NCBI GenBank assembly: GCA_002344795.1 | Contig: DDUM01000029.1 | Coordinates: forward strand, 1-64,000 | DNA from: Flammeovirgaceae bacterium UBA2338 | GTDB lineage: Bacteria; Bacteroidota; Bacteroidia; Cytophagales; Cyclobacteriaceae | Length of the DNA stretch: 64,000 nucleotides | Reading direction: 5' to 3' | Shown: positions 13,369 to 22,440 of the stretch, piece by piece | How the letters are laid out: each line of letters starts with the position of its first letter | Position numbering within the stretch: the first letter of the stretch is position 1 | Made by a program: the position numbers and the translations under genes | Notes under the pieces: generated by a model | Told to the model about the DNA's origin: nothing | What the model saw: only the letters and a program-made list of their open reading frames with translations | Databases searched by the model: none

Positions 13369-15882
13369 ATGATTCATTACTTCATTGGTAATCTGGGGCA
13401 CTTTTTTGTTATTGTTTCTTTTGTCACCTCACTGGTTGCCGCATTCGCCTATTGGAAGGCAAGAACAATTACTGATGTTAGCACTAAGCAAGCATGGATA
13501 AATAATGCCCGAATAGCTTTTTATGCTCATACATTCGCGGTCATTGGTGTATTTGTAGCGCTGTTCTATATCATCTACAATCATTATTTCGAGTATCATT
13601 ACGCATATAGTCATTCCTCCAGGCACCTTCCAGCACACTACATGGTTTCCTGTTTTTGGGAAGGGCAGGAAGGTAGTTTTCTGCTTTGGATTTTCTGGCA
13701 GGCATTAATTGGCATTGTCATTATTCATACTGAAAAGGAATGGGAAGCTCCCGTAATGGTCATTTTCGCTTTGGTACAGGCGTTTTTAGCATCCATGATC
13801 TTGGGCATCGTAATTCCATTTGCAGATATTAGGATTGGCAGTTCTCCATTCATTCTTCTCAGAGATGCCCTTGACGACCCCATTTTTAAAATTCAACCCA
13901 ACTTCATTCCAGCTGATGGAAGCGGTCTAAACCCATTGTTACAGAACTACTGGATGGTTATTCATCCTCCTACTTTATTCTTAGGCTTTGCCCTTACTCT
14001 CGTTCCATTTGCATTTTGTATTGCTGGCCTTTGGGAAAAAAAATATTCGGAATGGATCAAACCTGCGCTACCGTGGACCTTACTCGGTGGAGCCATTCTT
14101 GGCTTAGGCATTCTAATGGGTGGTTATTGGGCTTATGAGACACTCAATTTTGGGGGGTACTGGAATTGGGATCCTGTGGAAAATGCGGTGTATGTGCCTT
14201 GGCTAATACTTATTGCCTCCATTCACACCATGATCGTTTACAAAAACAATCAGACTGCACTAAAGACTTCGATTATTCTGGTGATCAGCGTCTTTATACT
14301 CATCCTTTATTCAACATTCCTTACCAGAAGTGGAATCCTGGGAGATTCGTCTGTCCACTCTTTTACGGATTTAGGGCTATCTGGCCAGCTCCTAATCTAT
14401 TTGTTGTTCTTCACTGTTGCCGCAATCGTATTGGCTGCTGTGCGGTGGAAAGAAATTCCGTCATCAGAAAAGGAGGCATCTGTTTACTCCCGTGAATTCT
14501 GGATCTTCTTAGGCGTTACCACCTTGTGCTTAATGGGCTTCCAGGTTATTATTCCCACTTCCATCCCTGTTTACAATAGTATCGTGGGCTTGTTTGGGGG
14601 TACCTCAAACCTGGCACCACCTGCCGACCAGATCGCTTTTTATTCAAAATTTCAATTGTGGTTTGGAGTAGCGGTAGCCTTCCTTTCAGGTACCGGCCAG
14701 TTCTTTTGGTACAAACGGATTGATAAAACCAAACTAAAAAAAGAACTACTCACTCCTGTTCTCATCTCTTTGATTGTGTTCGCGTTGATTATAGCAATTG
14801 CAGGTGTAAATGAGCCTTCTTATATGGTGTTGACGCTTGCAGGAGTTTACATTATCATTTCTAATCTTAAGGTACTAAGAAGTATCATCAAGGTGAATCC
14901 TTCATTGTCCGGAGGCGCACTATCTCACATCGGCATTGGCCTCTCTCTCATTGGAATTATGTTTTCCTCTGGTTACTCTAATGTAGTGTCGTTGAATAAT
15001 ACGGGAATGTTGATTTCAACAGAATTAAGTACAGAATTCAACCGTGATAACTTGCTCTTATTTATCAATGAGCCTCGAACTATGGCTGGCTACGACATTG
15101 AATTTCTTGGAGAACGGATCGAAGCCAAAAATAAATGGGGTTATATAAAGAAAAATGATATTATACTCACACCCGATCCATATACTGTTGTCGCCAAGCG
15201 CGATATCATATATAAGGACAAAAAACTATACGCTGAAAAAGATACTTTTGAGATCTACCCCGAAAACACCTACTACGAAATAGAACTTCGCAAGGGAGAT
15301 AAAGTTGAGGCTGTTTTATTTCCCCGTGTACAAATCAATGAAGCAATGGGAGGATTTGTTGCCTCCCCTGACATCAGTCGAGGAGCAGTCCGCGATCTTT
15401 ACACTCACGTTTCCGCTCCGATGAACAGAGAGGCTGAGGTAGAGTGGAGTGAATTAGAGGAAGTGACAGTAAAAATCGGAGAACAATTTTTCGTCAATGA
15501 CTATATCGCTGTATTGGAAGAAGTAAACCGACTGGATGAGATACAAGGAGTAACCCTAAGGACAGAAGATGTAGCCGTACAAGCAAAAATTAGTGTAATT
15601 GGCGAACGTGAAACCTATTATGCTGATCCGATTTTTCTCATTAAGGACAAAACACAGGTTGGGAGAATTTCGTCTGAAATAAATGACCTGGGTGTAAAGA
15701 TCACCTTACTCAACATCCATCCCGAAACCAATGAATTTTCATTGGGTCTAAATGCTCGTCAAAAAGACTGGGTGATTATCAAAGCGATGGAAAAGCCGTT
15801 CATCAACCTCCTGTGGCTGGGCACTGGAATTCTAATGGTTGGCTTTACAATTGCCGCTGTAAGAAGATTTAAAACCCGTTAA
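13369..15882 (+). CDS. ccmF: Cytochrome c haem lyase subunit CcmF
   Basis: An 837-residue polytopic membrane protein, longer than typical proteobacterial CcmF (about 650) because of an extended C-terminal periplasmic region (about residues 540-815) before the last helix. The WWD motif is clear in NFGGYWNWDPVENAVYVPWL near residue 260. VSCFWEGQEGSFLLW and WMVIHPPTLFLGF (conserved His) precede it. CcmF attaches haem to apocytochrome c in the periplasm. It is the last gene of the ccm series; no ccmG or ccmH follows. It converges with moxR, 2 bp away. Confidence 0.93.
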   Translation: MIHYFIGNLGHFFVIVSFVTSLVAAFAYWKARTITDVSTKQAWINNARIAFYAHTFAVIGVFVALFYIIYNHYFEYHYAYSHSSRHLPAHYMVSCFWEGQEGSFLLWIFWQALIGIVIIHTEKEWEAPVMVIFALVQAFLASMILGIVIPFADIRIGSSPFILLRDALDDPIFKIQPNFIPADGSGLNPLLQNYWMVIHPPTLFLGFALTLVPFAFCIAGLWEKKYSEWIKPALPWTLLGGAILGLGILMGGYWAYETLNFGGYWNWDPVENAVYVPWLILIASIHTMIVYKNNQTALKTSIILVISVFILILYSTFLTRSGILGDSSVHSFTDLGLSGQLLIYLLFFTVAAIVLAAVRWKEIPSSEKEASVYSREFWIFLGVTTLCLMGFQVIIPTSIPVYNSIVGLFGGTSNLAPPADQIAFYSKFQLWFGVAVAFLSGTGQFFWYKRIDKTKLKKELLTPVLISLIVFALIIAIAGVNEPSYMVLTLAGVYIIISNLKVLRSIIKVNPSLSGGALSHIGIGLSLIGIMFSSGYSNVVSLNNTGMLISTELSTEFNRDNLLLFINEPRTMAGYDIEFLGERIEAKNKWGYIKKNDIILTPDPYTVVAKRDIIYKDKKLYAEKDTFEIYPENTYYEIELRKGDKVEAVLFPRVQINEAMGGFVASPDISRGAVRDLYTHVSAPMNREAEVEWSELEEVTVKIGEQFFVNDYIAVLEEVNRLDEIQGVTLRTEDVAVQAKISVIGERETYYADPIFLIKDKTQVGRISSEINDLGVKITLLNIHPETNEFSLGLNARQKDWVIIKAMEKPFINLLWLGTGILMVGFTIAAVRRFKTR

Positions 15883-15884
15883 AG

Positions 15885-16856
15885 CTAAGCTTGCACCAAT
15901 TTTTCAATGATGCCATCAAGGGTTATGCCCTCGGCTTCTGCCTTAAAGTTCCTCACAATTCTATGGCGCAACACAGGTTTGGCAATAGCCTGTACATCTT
16001 CTATATCGGGTGAGTATTTCCCTGATAGCAAGGCATTGCATTTAGCCCCCAAGACTAAAAACTGTGACGCCCGAGGGCCAGCTCCCCATTCCAAAAACTC
16101 ATTGGCAATGGCAGACCCGTTTACACCTGGTCTTGTAAGGTGGCTCAGCTTTACAGCATATTCTACCACATTATCCGCAATTGGCACACGCCTTACCAAA
16201 TGCTGAAACTCAATAATTTGATCCGCAGTGAGTATTTTATTCACATTTTGAACAGTATCCGCAGTAGTGTTTTTTACGATCGTCACTTCCTGATCGTACG
16301 AGGGATAGTCTAACAACACATTGAACATAAAACGATCCAGCTGTGCTTCAGGTAGTGGATAAGTTCCTTCCTGTTCAATTGGATTTTGGGTAGCCAAAAC
16401 AAAAAATGGCTTTGGCAATGCATATTGCTGACCTGCAATTGTAACTGAATACTCTTGCATGGATTCCAAAAGTGCCGCCTGGGTCTTGGGGGGTGTTCTG
16501 TTAATCTCATCAGCCAAAACGATATTGGCAAACACCGGTCCTTTTACAAAATGAAAATTCCTCTCCTTATCCATGGTCTCGGCTCCTACGATATCCGAAG
16601 GCATAAGGTCTGGAGTAAATTGTATTCTTTTGAATTGCAAATCAAGTGAGGTGGCAATCGTATGCACCAGAAGTGTCTTCGCCAATCCGGGAACACCCAC
16701 CAACAAAGAGTGACCCTGACAAAAAATTGATGTCAGAAGTAAATGAACCACCTCATCCTGGCCAACCACTACTTTGGCAATTTCATTCTTAAGTTTTTTG
16801 TGAGCCTCCGAAAGCGCGTCCGCTGCCTCTACATCATTTACAAATTGTGAAGCCAT
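15885..16856 (-). CDS. MoxR-family AAA+ ATPase
   Basis: A 323-residue AAA_3 ATPase with Walker A GVPGLAKTLLVHTIA near residue 55 and a Walker B region LADEINRTPPKTQAALLESMQE near 114. Sensor 1 lies in FVLATQNPIEQEGTYPLPEAQLDRF, typical of MoxR. These are cytoplasmic chaperone-like ATPases, usually encoded beside DUF58/von Willebrand proteins. Such partners are not here. Instead the gene lies downstream of three periplasmic foldase-type genes on the same strand, a neighbourhood I recall from other Bacteroidota. Length is normal. Confidence 0.92.
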   Translation of the reverse strand: MASQFVNDVEAADALSEAHKKLKNEIAKVVVGQDEVVHLLLTSIFCQGHSLLVGVPGLAKTLLVHTIATSLDLQFKRIQFTPDLMPSDIVGAETMDKERNFHFVKGPVFANIVLADEINRTPPKTQAALLESMQEYSVTIAGQQYALPKPFFVLATQNPIEQEGTYPLPEAQLDRFMFNVLLDYPSYDQEVTIVKNTTADTVQNVNKILTADQIIEFQHLVRRVPIADNVVEYAVKLSHLTRPGVNGSAIANEFLEWGAGPRASQFLVLGAKCNALLSGKYSPDIEDVQAIAKPVLRHRIVRNFKAEAEGITLDGIIEKLVQA

Positions 16857-16903
16857 TCTTTTTTGATGGGATTAAAAGTGAAATTGTATTTATTTAAGGT
16901 TAA

Positions 16904-18271
16904 TTATTCAAGCAGGTGACAAGAATTGTATTCAGGATCTATGTTAATAAACACATCCTTTTTTGCCTTGTTAAACCATTTTTCCAACGCATTGTCTTTC
17001 TTCTCAGCAAGGGCCGCTGCCTGAATTCTATGCCAGTCCTCTTTCAGACTAGCTTGATGAGGCGGGAGCTTTGTTTTAAAATATAAAATTCTCACTGCGT
17101 CTTTGCCATCATCCGTCCTGTACCTAATTGCTCTACTCACATCTCCTGCTTTCATCGTATCGATTGTAAAGTACACCACAGGGTCAATTTCTTTAATGGA
17201 GATTTTAGTGCCGCCATCTGCATCTGTAAAAAAGCCTCCTTGCCCCTTTGTTTCCTGATCATCTGAGTATTCTTTTGCTGCTCTTTGAAAATCAATACTG
17301 TCAGTTACGATTTTCAACCTCAAGCTGTCCATGAATTTTTCTGTACGGTTGATGTCCTCCTCAGATGGTTCTGCAGCGATCAAAATATGTCTTGAATTAT
17401 ACTCATTTCCTCTTCTATCGATGAGTTGCATAATGTGAAATCCAAAGGGAGATTCGAAAGGTTGAGAGATTTCTCCCTTGCGCAACTTAAAAGCGTTTGC
17501 CTCAAATGAAGGCACCATTGCCCCCCTTCCTACAAATCCCATCTCACCTCCATTCATTTGCGCACTGGGATCTTCCGAAAATTGTCGTGCCAATTCGTTG
17601 AAGTTTTCTCCCTTCAATATTCTTTCCCGAATATCTCTTAGCTTTTGCTTCACCTCCTCTTTTTGTTTCTCACTCACCTTCGCTATTCTTACTATCTGTG
17701 CTACTTCTACATCGGAAGAATAAAAAGGAAGACTGTCCTCAGGAATTTTATTAAAAAATCTTCGCACTTCTGATGGAGTGACCGAAATATCCTTTGTGAT
17801 CAACTGGGTCATTTCACTGCCAAGCATTTGTTCCCGAATCTGATCCCTAAGCTCAAGTCTTATTTCGTCCATCGTTTTACCGTATGCCCGCTCAAGCTCT
17901 TCCGGAGAGTTGCCCGAACTTTGTAAAATCAACTGCATTCTTCTGGCTGTGTTCTGATCTACCTGGTCATCTGTGACTACCACAGAGTCAATCTCTGCTT
18001 TCGCTACCATCAACTTATTAACGATAAGTCTGTTTAGCAGCCCGCATTTTGCTTCCTGAGAGGGTGGATTCCCTTCTGCCAAATAATTCTGATATGTACC
18101 CTCCAGTTCAGATTTGAGCACGATGTAGTTATCTACTTTGGCAATTATTTTATCTACCAAAAAACCAGGATCGTCCTGTGCCTTCAACATAGGCGATAAC
18201 AGTATTAACCCGGCAAACAGGCACCTACTTAGAGAATACTTCAAAATCTTTGTTTTCTGCAGCCTTTTCAT
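16904..18271 (-). CDS. SurA-like periplasmic peptidylprolyl isomerase
   Basis: About 455 residues: a signal peptide (FAGLILLSPMLKAQ), a SurA N-terminal domain (VDKIIAKVDNYIVLKSELE...), a first parvulin domain around residues 185-285 (ARQFSEDPSAQMNGGEMGFVGRG and FGFHIMQL) and a second around 290-400 (SRHILI, EYSDDQETKGQGGFF). SurA-type foldases assist outer-membrane protein maturation in the periplasm. I chose ATG at 18271; a TTG at 18298 is also possible. The start lies 47 bp inside the 3' end of the preceding lipoprotein gene, which indicates tight coupling. Confidence 0.88.
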   Translation of the reverse strand: MKRLQKTKILKYSLSRCLFAGLILLSPMLKAQDDPGFLVDKIIAKVDNYIVLKSELEGTYQNYLAEGNPPSQEAKCGLLNRLIVNKLMVAKAEIDSVVVTDDQVDQNTARRMQLILQSSGNSPEELERAYGKTMDEIRLELRDQIREQMLGSEMTQLITKDISVTPSEVRRFFNKIPEDSLPFYSSDVEVAQIVRIAKVSEKQKEEVKQKLRDIRERILKGENFNELARQFSEDPSAQMNGGEMGFVGRGAMVPSFEANAFKLRKGEISQPFESPFGFHIMQLIDRRGNEYNSRHILIAAEPSEEDINRTEKFMDSLRLKIVTDSIDFQRAAKEYSDDQETKGQGGFFTDADGGTKISIKEIDPVVYFTIDTMKAGDVSRAIRYRTDDGKDAVRILYFKTKLPPHQASLKEDWHRIQAAALAEKKDNALEKWFNKAKKDVFINIDPEYNSCHLLE

Positions 18272-19142
18272 ACACTTCTTCTTCCAATTTTCGCGCAAGT
18301 TCTACTTTTCTTTTGTTAATAATAATGTTTTTTATGTCCTCTTTAACGAATTCGAGTGGTGATACATTGTCAGAGATTTTATATGCGTCTATTTTAAGGT
18401 AATACAGGAAACCACCATCACTGGTCTCGTAGTAGGGATAGCTTTTTAAAAACTGTATTTTATTGGGAATCTCGGCAAGTGGCGAATTCACCACTAATTT
18501 GTCAAATTCAATCCAGCTGGAGTCTGAGAGATGATAAGCTGTCGAAAAACTTAAACAATACGACTTCAAATCGTCCCTATCCTTCTCTTTGTTGGAAAAA
18601 ATCAAATCCTTAATACGGTTGGTCCTGGGGGCACTCTGAGGTACCTTAATATATGCTCCGCGAATTATGTTTTGTTTCAAAATAAAATTATCCAGATTCT
18701 TATTGTAATATTCTTCTACTTCAGCATCTGATACCTCAGTGCTCATGTTTTGTTGGATATACAATTTTTGAAATTGATATCCGATAAGGCTATACCTGTA
18801 ATCAAGAATTTTTCTTTCTACTTCGGCCTCATTTATATCTATTCTTTTAAGCGCTTCATTAATCAGCAATTGCTTGCGTACCCAACTGTTGATGTAGGCA
18901 CTTAGCCTGGCAGCGCTGTCTTCCTTGGGCGTGTTTGCCGTTACAATTCCTTCGAGCTCATCCAAATACAAATAAGTGTCGTTAACCCGCGCGAGTGGTT
19001 TCCTGGCAAGGTCTTGCTGCGACTTCTCCTTTTTCATTCGGATTAGTTCGCACCCATTGGCGCAAAGCATAATGCATAGTATTAAAATACCAGCAGTAGT
19101 GCTCTTGATTGAGTGAACTAGTTTTATAATTCGATTCTTCAA
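18225..19142 (-). CDS. Lipoprotein with SurA/PpiC N-terminal-like helical domain
   Basis: A 305-residue lipoprotein: a positive N-terminus, a hydrophobic core and a lipobox ending CANGC at about residue 30. The following region (PLARVNDTYLYLDELEG, then LINEALKRIDINEAEVERKI) resembles the chaperone domain of SurA/PrsA foldases. I see no intact parvulin HILI...FGFHI signature, so isomerase activity is doubtful. The TTG start overlaps the stop of the upstream PPIase (TTGA), and the 3' end overlaps the downstream SurA gene. All three are probably made together and act in the periplasm. Confidence 0.75.
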   Translation of the reverse strand: MKNRIIKLVHSIKSTTAGILILCIMLCANGCELIRMKKEKSQQDLARKPLARVNDTYLYLDELEGIVTANTPKEDSAARLSAYINSWVRKQLLINEALKRIDINEAEVERKILDYRYSLIGYQFQKLYIQQNMSTEVSDAEVEEYYNKNLDNFILKQNIIRGAYIKVPQSAPRTNRIKDLIFSNKEKDRDDLKSYCLSFSTAYHLSDSSWIEFDKLVVNSPLAEIPNKIQFLKSYPYYETSDGGFLYYLKIDAYKISDNVSPLEFVKEDIKNIIINKRKVELARKLEEEVYEKAAENKDFEVFSK

Positions 19143-21088
19143 AGTCTATCTTTAGATGTTAATTCCAATAAGGCCTTCTTCTTACCCTTTGAATTGATCT
19201 TTACCTTGTACTTATTTTTTAGTTGTACAATCCAGTCTTTCTCCAACTGATCCTGATAATCTGAAATCACACTGGCTCGTACTTCTTCAAACTTCTTGTT
19301 ACCCGGTGGAATCAGATTATTCACTTCCACAAGATAATACATTCCATTTGCTTCTGTCTGGTGCGTGCCTATGGTCCAACTGATTTTATCAATAGCCTCG
19401 TGCTCCCCTTTTTCGAAGCTCCTCATGTTGGTGACTGATTTGAATTGTTTTAGGTCTTCGCTTTTTAGGGTGTCTCCTGCCAAAACCTTAGCCATAGCCG
19501 AATTGATTGTTTCTTTTGTTTCGGATGAAAAAATCCGTGCCTCTACCCTGAGGCCAGCAGTATAAGAATTTATATTCTTATTGTAATACGCTCTTTGCCC
19601 TAAGGTATCCTCCGAGGCCTTGTTCCATATCTCCGTCTCCATAATGCTAAAAAGCAATATTCCTTCACGGTATTCATTCACCAGGTTTCGGTATTCAGGA
19701 TTTGCTTTCTGTAGCTTAAGATCTTCCATTTCAGAAAGGCTTTCTTCTACAAATTGGTGATATAGTTGTTTTGCATATGCACTCGGTGATACATTGGTAG
19801 GTGATTGTTTCTTTAAGATAAACGCTGCAAATTTTTCTAGTGGATACTGCTTTTCACCCAAAGAAAACAAAGTAAATCCCTTGTCCGTTGCTGATAATTT
19901 TGCGTTCCATTTGCCTTGTATCAAACTTGAGTCTGCTATTTCAACGAGCCGACTCATTGTTTCGGCACTTTCATTATACTTTAATTCCTTTTTTCGCTTC
20001 TCCACCTCGGCAGACTTTGAAATGCTCATGCGATCATCTCTTGCTACTCTTCTTTTCAAGGGTTCTTCCAGCTCGCTAAATGGAGGAAGCAATATCTTTT
20101 TTTCAAATCTGATAATGTGCCATCCGAATGAAGTTTGAAATGGTGCTGATATCTCACCTGGCGTACTCATTGAAAAAGCTACTTCTTCAAATTGAGGTGC
20201 CGAGGCAAGGGCACCAGCCCCAAAGGGCTTTAGCCTTCCTCCATTATCCTTCGTGCCTGGATCTTGTGAATACTGACTGCACAGTTCATTCCAGCCCCCA
20301 TTTTTCTTCAATTGATCATATACCTCCTCTATTGTTCTTCTGGTGTCTTCTCCTGTGCCTCTCACTAAAATATGAGATACTTCTACTTCACCACGGGACG
20401 GTCTCTTGTCCTCCAGTTTAATTATGTGATAGCCAAATTTTGTGCGTACAGGCTCAGAAATGTCTGCAACGTTTAAATGGTAAACGGCTTCTTCAAAAGG
20501 GTATACCATTTGCAATGCAGAGAAGTATCCTAGCACACCGCCATTAGTTTTGGCAGATGGATCTTCTGAAAGTTCTCTCGCCAATTTTTCAAATGATTCG
20601 CCCTCCATTGCTCTTTTGCGAATGGCCCTGGCTTTGTTGAATGCCACCAACGTATCAGGTGGAGGCGCATGTTCCTGTACGTTAATCAGAATATGAGAAG
20701 CTTTAACTTCCCATTTCATCCTGTCGTATGCTTCTTTCACGAGCTTGTCAAGCACATCAGATTCTGCCACAAACGGTTTTCTTAATTCCTCCTTATACGT
20801 ATTTAGTTCATCTATAAACTCTGATTTCAAATCTATACCTCGGGACTCAGCCTCTGTCACCTTCAACTTAAAGTTGATAAACAACCTCAAGTACTCCTCT
20901 ATTTTTTCTTTCGTAAATTCTCCTTCCTTTCCCTGATGATTTTTATTGTACAAGTAAACAAACTCGCTCACTTTAACATCCTTATCATTTATAGAAAATA
21001 ACGAAAGCCCATCTCCTTTCGTTTGACCAAAGGCAAAAGAGGCAAATAACAACACAAATACAATTGTGAATATTCTACTGCGCATCAT
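19139..21088 (-). CDS. PrsA/SurA-like peptidylprolyl isomerase with two parvulin domains
   Basis: A 649-residue periplasmic protein with signal peptide FTIVFVLLFASFAFGQ. The N-terminal helical chaperone part is followed by two parvulin domains at about residues 130-225 (KASHILINVQEHAP ... FGYHIIKLEDKRPS) and 233-335 (VSHILVRG ... FGWHIIRFEKK). A long C-terminal region without a motif I know follows. Family members catalyse prolyl isomerisation and hold outer-membrane or secreted proteins. It is the first of three overlapping foldase-type genes and lies 40 bp downstream of the thioredoxin-fold lipoprotein gene. Confidence 0.88.
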   Translation of the reverse strand: MMRSRIFTIVFVLLFASFAFGQTKGDGLSLFSINDKDVKVSEFVYLYNKNHQGKEGEFTKEKIEEYLRLFINFKLKVTEAESRGIDLKSEFIDELNTYKEELRKPFVAESDVLDKLVKEAYDRMKWEVKASHILINVQEHAPPPDTLVAFNKARAIRKRAMEGESFEKLARELSEDPSAKTNGGVLGYFSALQMVYPFEEAVYHLNVADISEPVRTKFGYHIIKLEDKRPSRGEVEVSHILVRGTGEDTRRTIEEVYDQLKKNGGWNELCSQYSQDPGTKDNGGRLKPFGAGALASAPQFEEVAFSMSTPGEISAPFQTSFGWHIIRFEKKILLPPFSELEEPLKRRVARDDRMSISKSAEVEKRKKELKYNESAETMSRLVEIADSSLIQGKWNAKLSATDKGFTLFSLGEKQYPLEKFAAFILKKQSPTNVSPSAYAKQLYHQFVEESLSEMEDLKLQKANPEYRNLVNEYREGILLFSIMETEIWNKASEDTLGQRAYYNKNINSYTAGLRVEARIFSSETKETINSAMAKVLAGDTLKSEDLKQFKSVTNMRSFEKGEHEAIDKISWTIGTHQTEANGMYYLVEVNNLIPPGNKKFEEVRASVISDYQDQLEKDWIVQLKNKYKVKINSKGKKKALLELTSKDRL

Positions 21089-21128
21089 CTTTCACAACGG
21101 AATATTATTCAACATTTAAATTTTGACC

Positions 21129-21653
21129 TTACTTCAAATGTGAAAGTATCTTATCTACAGATGTTGTGCTTGCAAATATTTGGATTGGCTTAAATTCTTT
21201 GTCATATAAAGCAAGGTGTGGCAGATTGTCTATCATCCAAAGATCCAGTGCATTGACAGGACTTGCATAGGCAAATCGTACATTTTGAAACTCTTTGAGT
21301 CCGTATTTTTCAGAAAATTCTCTTATCTGCTCCATAGGAACAGATCCTATCATTATAATAGTTACATCTTTTAACTTATCCATGTTCTGATAGAATTCTT
21401 GTGCCTGTGCCTGGCAATGGTCACACCCCGGACTAAACACAACCGCCAGCAGCGATCCCCGTAAGTCATTTTTAGTAAATTCAAATTGGGTGCTGTCTAA
21501 ATTAAGAAGTTGCAATCTATCCAACTCTCCCATGCTTATTGGAGTGGAGCCCCCAGTGCCGCAACTGCTCATTATCAATGCAATCAATATTACCGCCAAA
21601 GTGAATACGGGTTTTACAACTTTCTTTCTTTTCATTTTATTTATGTTATTCAT
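21129..21653 (-). CDS. Thioredoxin-fold (TlpA/ResA-like) lipoprotein
   Basis: A 174-residue lipoprotein with lipobox ALIMSSC near residue 31 and a periplasmic thioredoxin-like domain. The active site is CDHC in VFSPGCDHCQAQAQEF near residue 75, and a cis-Pro candidate occurs in DNLPHLALYD. It resembles AhpC/TSA-type redoxins, with CDHC in place of the usual CPPC. It overlaps the end of the RsbW-like gene by 8 bp and precedes the foldase genes. It could serve periplasmic disulfide reduction, and possibly apocytochrome handling, since no ccmG is seen here (inference). An ATG six codons in is an alternative start. Confidence 0.78.
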   Translation of the reverse strand: MNNINKMKRKKVVKPVFTLAVILIALIMSSCGTGGSTPISMGELDRLQLLNLDSTQFEFTKNDLRGSLLAVVFSPGCDHCQAQAQEFYQNMDKLKDVTIIMIGSVPMEQIREFSEKYGLKEFQNVRFAYASPVNALDLWMIDNLPHLALYDKEFKPIQIFASTTSVDKILSHLK

Positions 21654-22071
21654 TATCCTTTTTATAAATTTTTGTTAATCGGCATACATTCTTCCCATCT
21701 TTTGAGCCATACTCTACTTTATCCATTATGGATTTCACCAGCCTTATACCCAAGCCACCCTTTCTCTTTTCATGAATGAGGTTATCCATTTTGGGTTCAG
21801 TAAAAGCATTGATATCAAATACATTTCCGTCATCGATAATTTCAAAAACCAGCACTCCTTCAGAAGGCTCTAAAATACAAAGTTCAATTTTGTGATCAGG
21901 GTTGCAATGGTGAGCATGAATCATAAGATTAGAACACATCTCGTCAATGGCAAGTACCATAGCACTCAACTCCAACTCAGGGATATCATAGTTTTTCAGT
22001 GAAGTTCTGATAAACTCACGAATCCCTTTTAAGTTGTTCAGGCTACACCCTATGTTATACCGATAATTCAT
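21646..22071 (-). CDS. RsbW-like ATP-binding anti-sigma/serine kinase
   Basis: A 141-residue HATPase_c protein of the GHKL fold. The N-box is seen as AIDEMCSNLMIHAHH near residue 47, the G1 box as FEIIDDGNVFD, and the G2 box as KGGLGIRLVKSIMD near 107. In partner-switching systems such kinases phosphorylate a STAS protein and bind a sigma factor or another target. It lies between the STAS gene (17 bp overlap) and the redox lipoprotein gene (8 bp overlap). No sigma factor gene is nearby, so the output is unknown. Confidence 0.88.
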   Translation of the reverse strand: MNYRYNIGCSLNNLKGIREFIRTSLKNYDIPELELSAMVLAIDEMCSNLMIHAHHCNPDHKIELCILEPSEGVLVFEIIDDGNVFDINAFTEPKMDNLIHEKRKGGLGIRLVKSIMDKVEYGSKDGKNVCRLTKIYKKDNE

Positions 22072-22405
22072 TTACTAATTGCTTCGCTTCTTCCTTTGTG
22101 GAACAAATGTGCAGTAGGTCAGCAAGTCCCAGAATACTGAAATTATTTGCCACTTTTTCGTTCAATCCAAACATCACCATGCTAATCCCTTTGTCTTTAA
22201 ACTCTTCAATGTAAGACATGAAAACACCGAGACCGGCTGAGGAGATATATTCCAGGGAACTACAATCCACGAGAATTTTTTTGAACCCCTCACCCACGCT
22301 TTTGGCAATGGAGAGATCCAACTCAATGGACGAACTGGCATCAATCTCACCGATAACTGCCAAGGTGTCGATTCCGTCTTCTTGTAGTCTTTTGATTTGA
22401 ACCAT
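22055..22405 (-). CDS. STAS-domain anti-anti-sigma factor-like protein
   Basis: A 116-residue single STAS domain. The phospho-acceptor loop is recognisable as DCSSLEYISSAGLGVFMSY near residue 47, with the serine pair that kinases of the RsbW type modify. Its 3' end overlaps the RsbW-like kinase gene by 17 bp, and the SpoIIE phosphatase gene is 35 bp upstream on the same strand. The three proteins form a typical phosphatase/STAS/kinase partner-switching circuit in the cytoplasm. Confidence 0.92.
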   Translation of the reverse strand: MVQIKRLQEDGIDTLAVIGEIDASSSIELDLSIAKSVGEGFKKILVDCSSLEYISSAGLGVFMSYIEEFKDKGISMVMFGLNEKVANNFSILGLADLLHICSTKEEAKQLVNELSV

Positions 22406-22440
22406 CTTTATTAACGATTTATATTTTTATAAGTTCTGTT

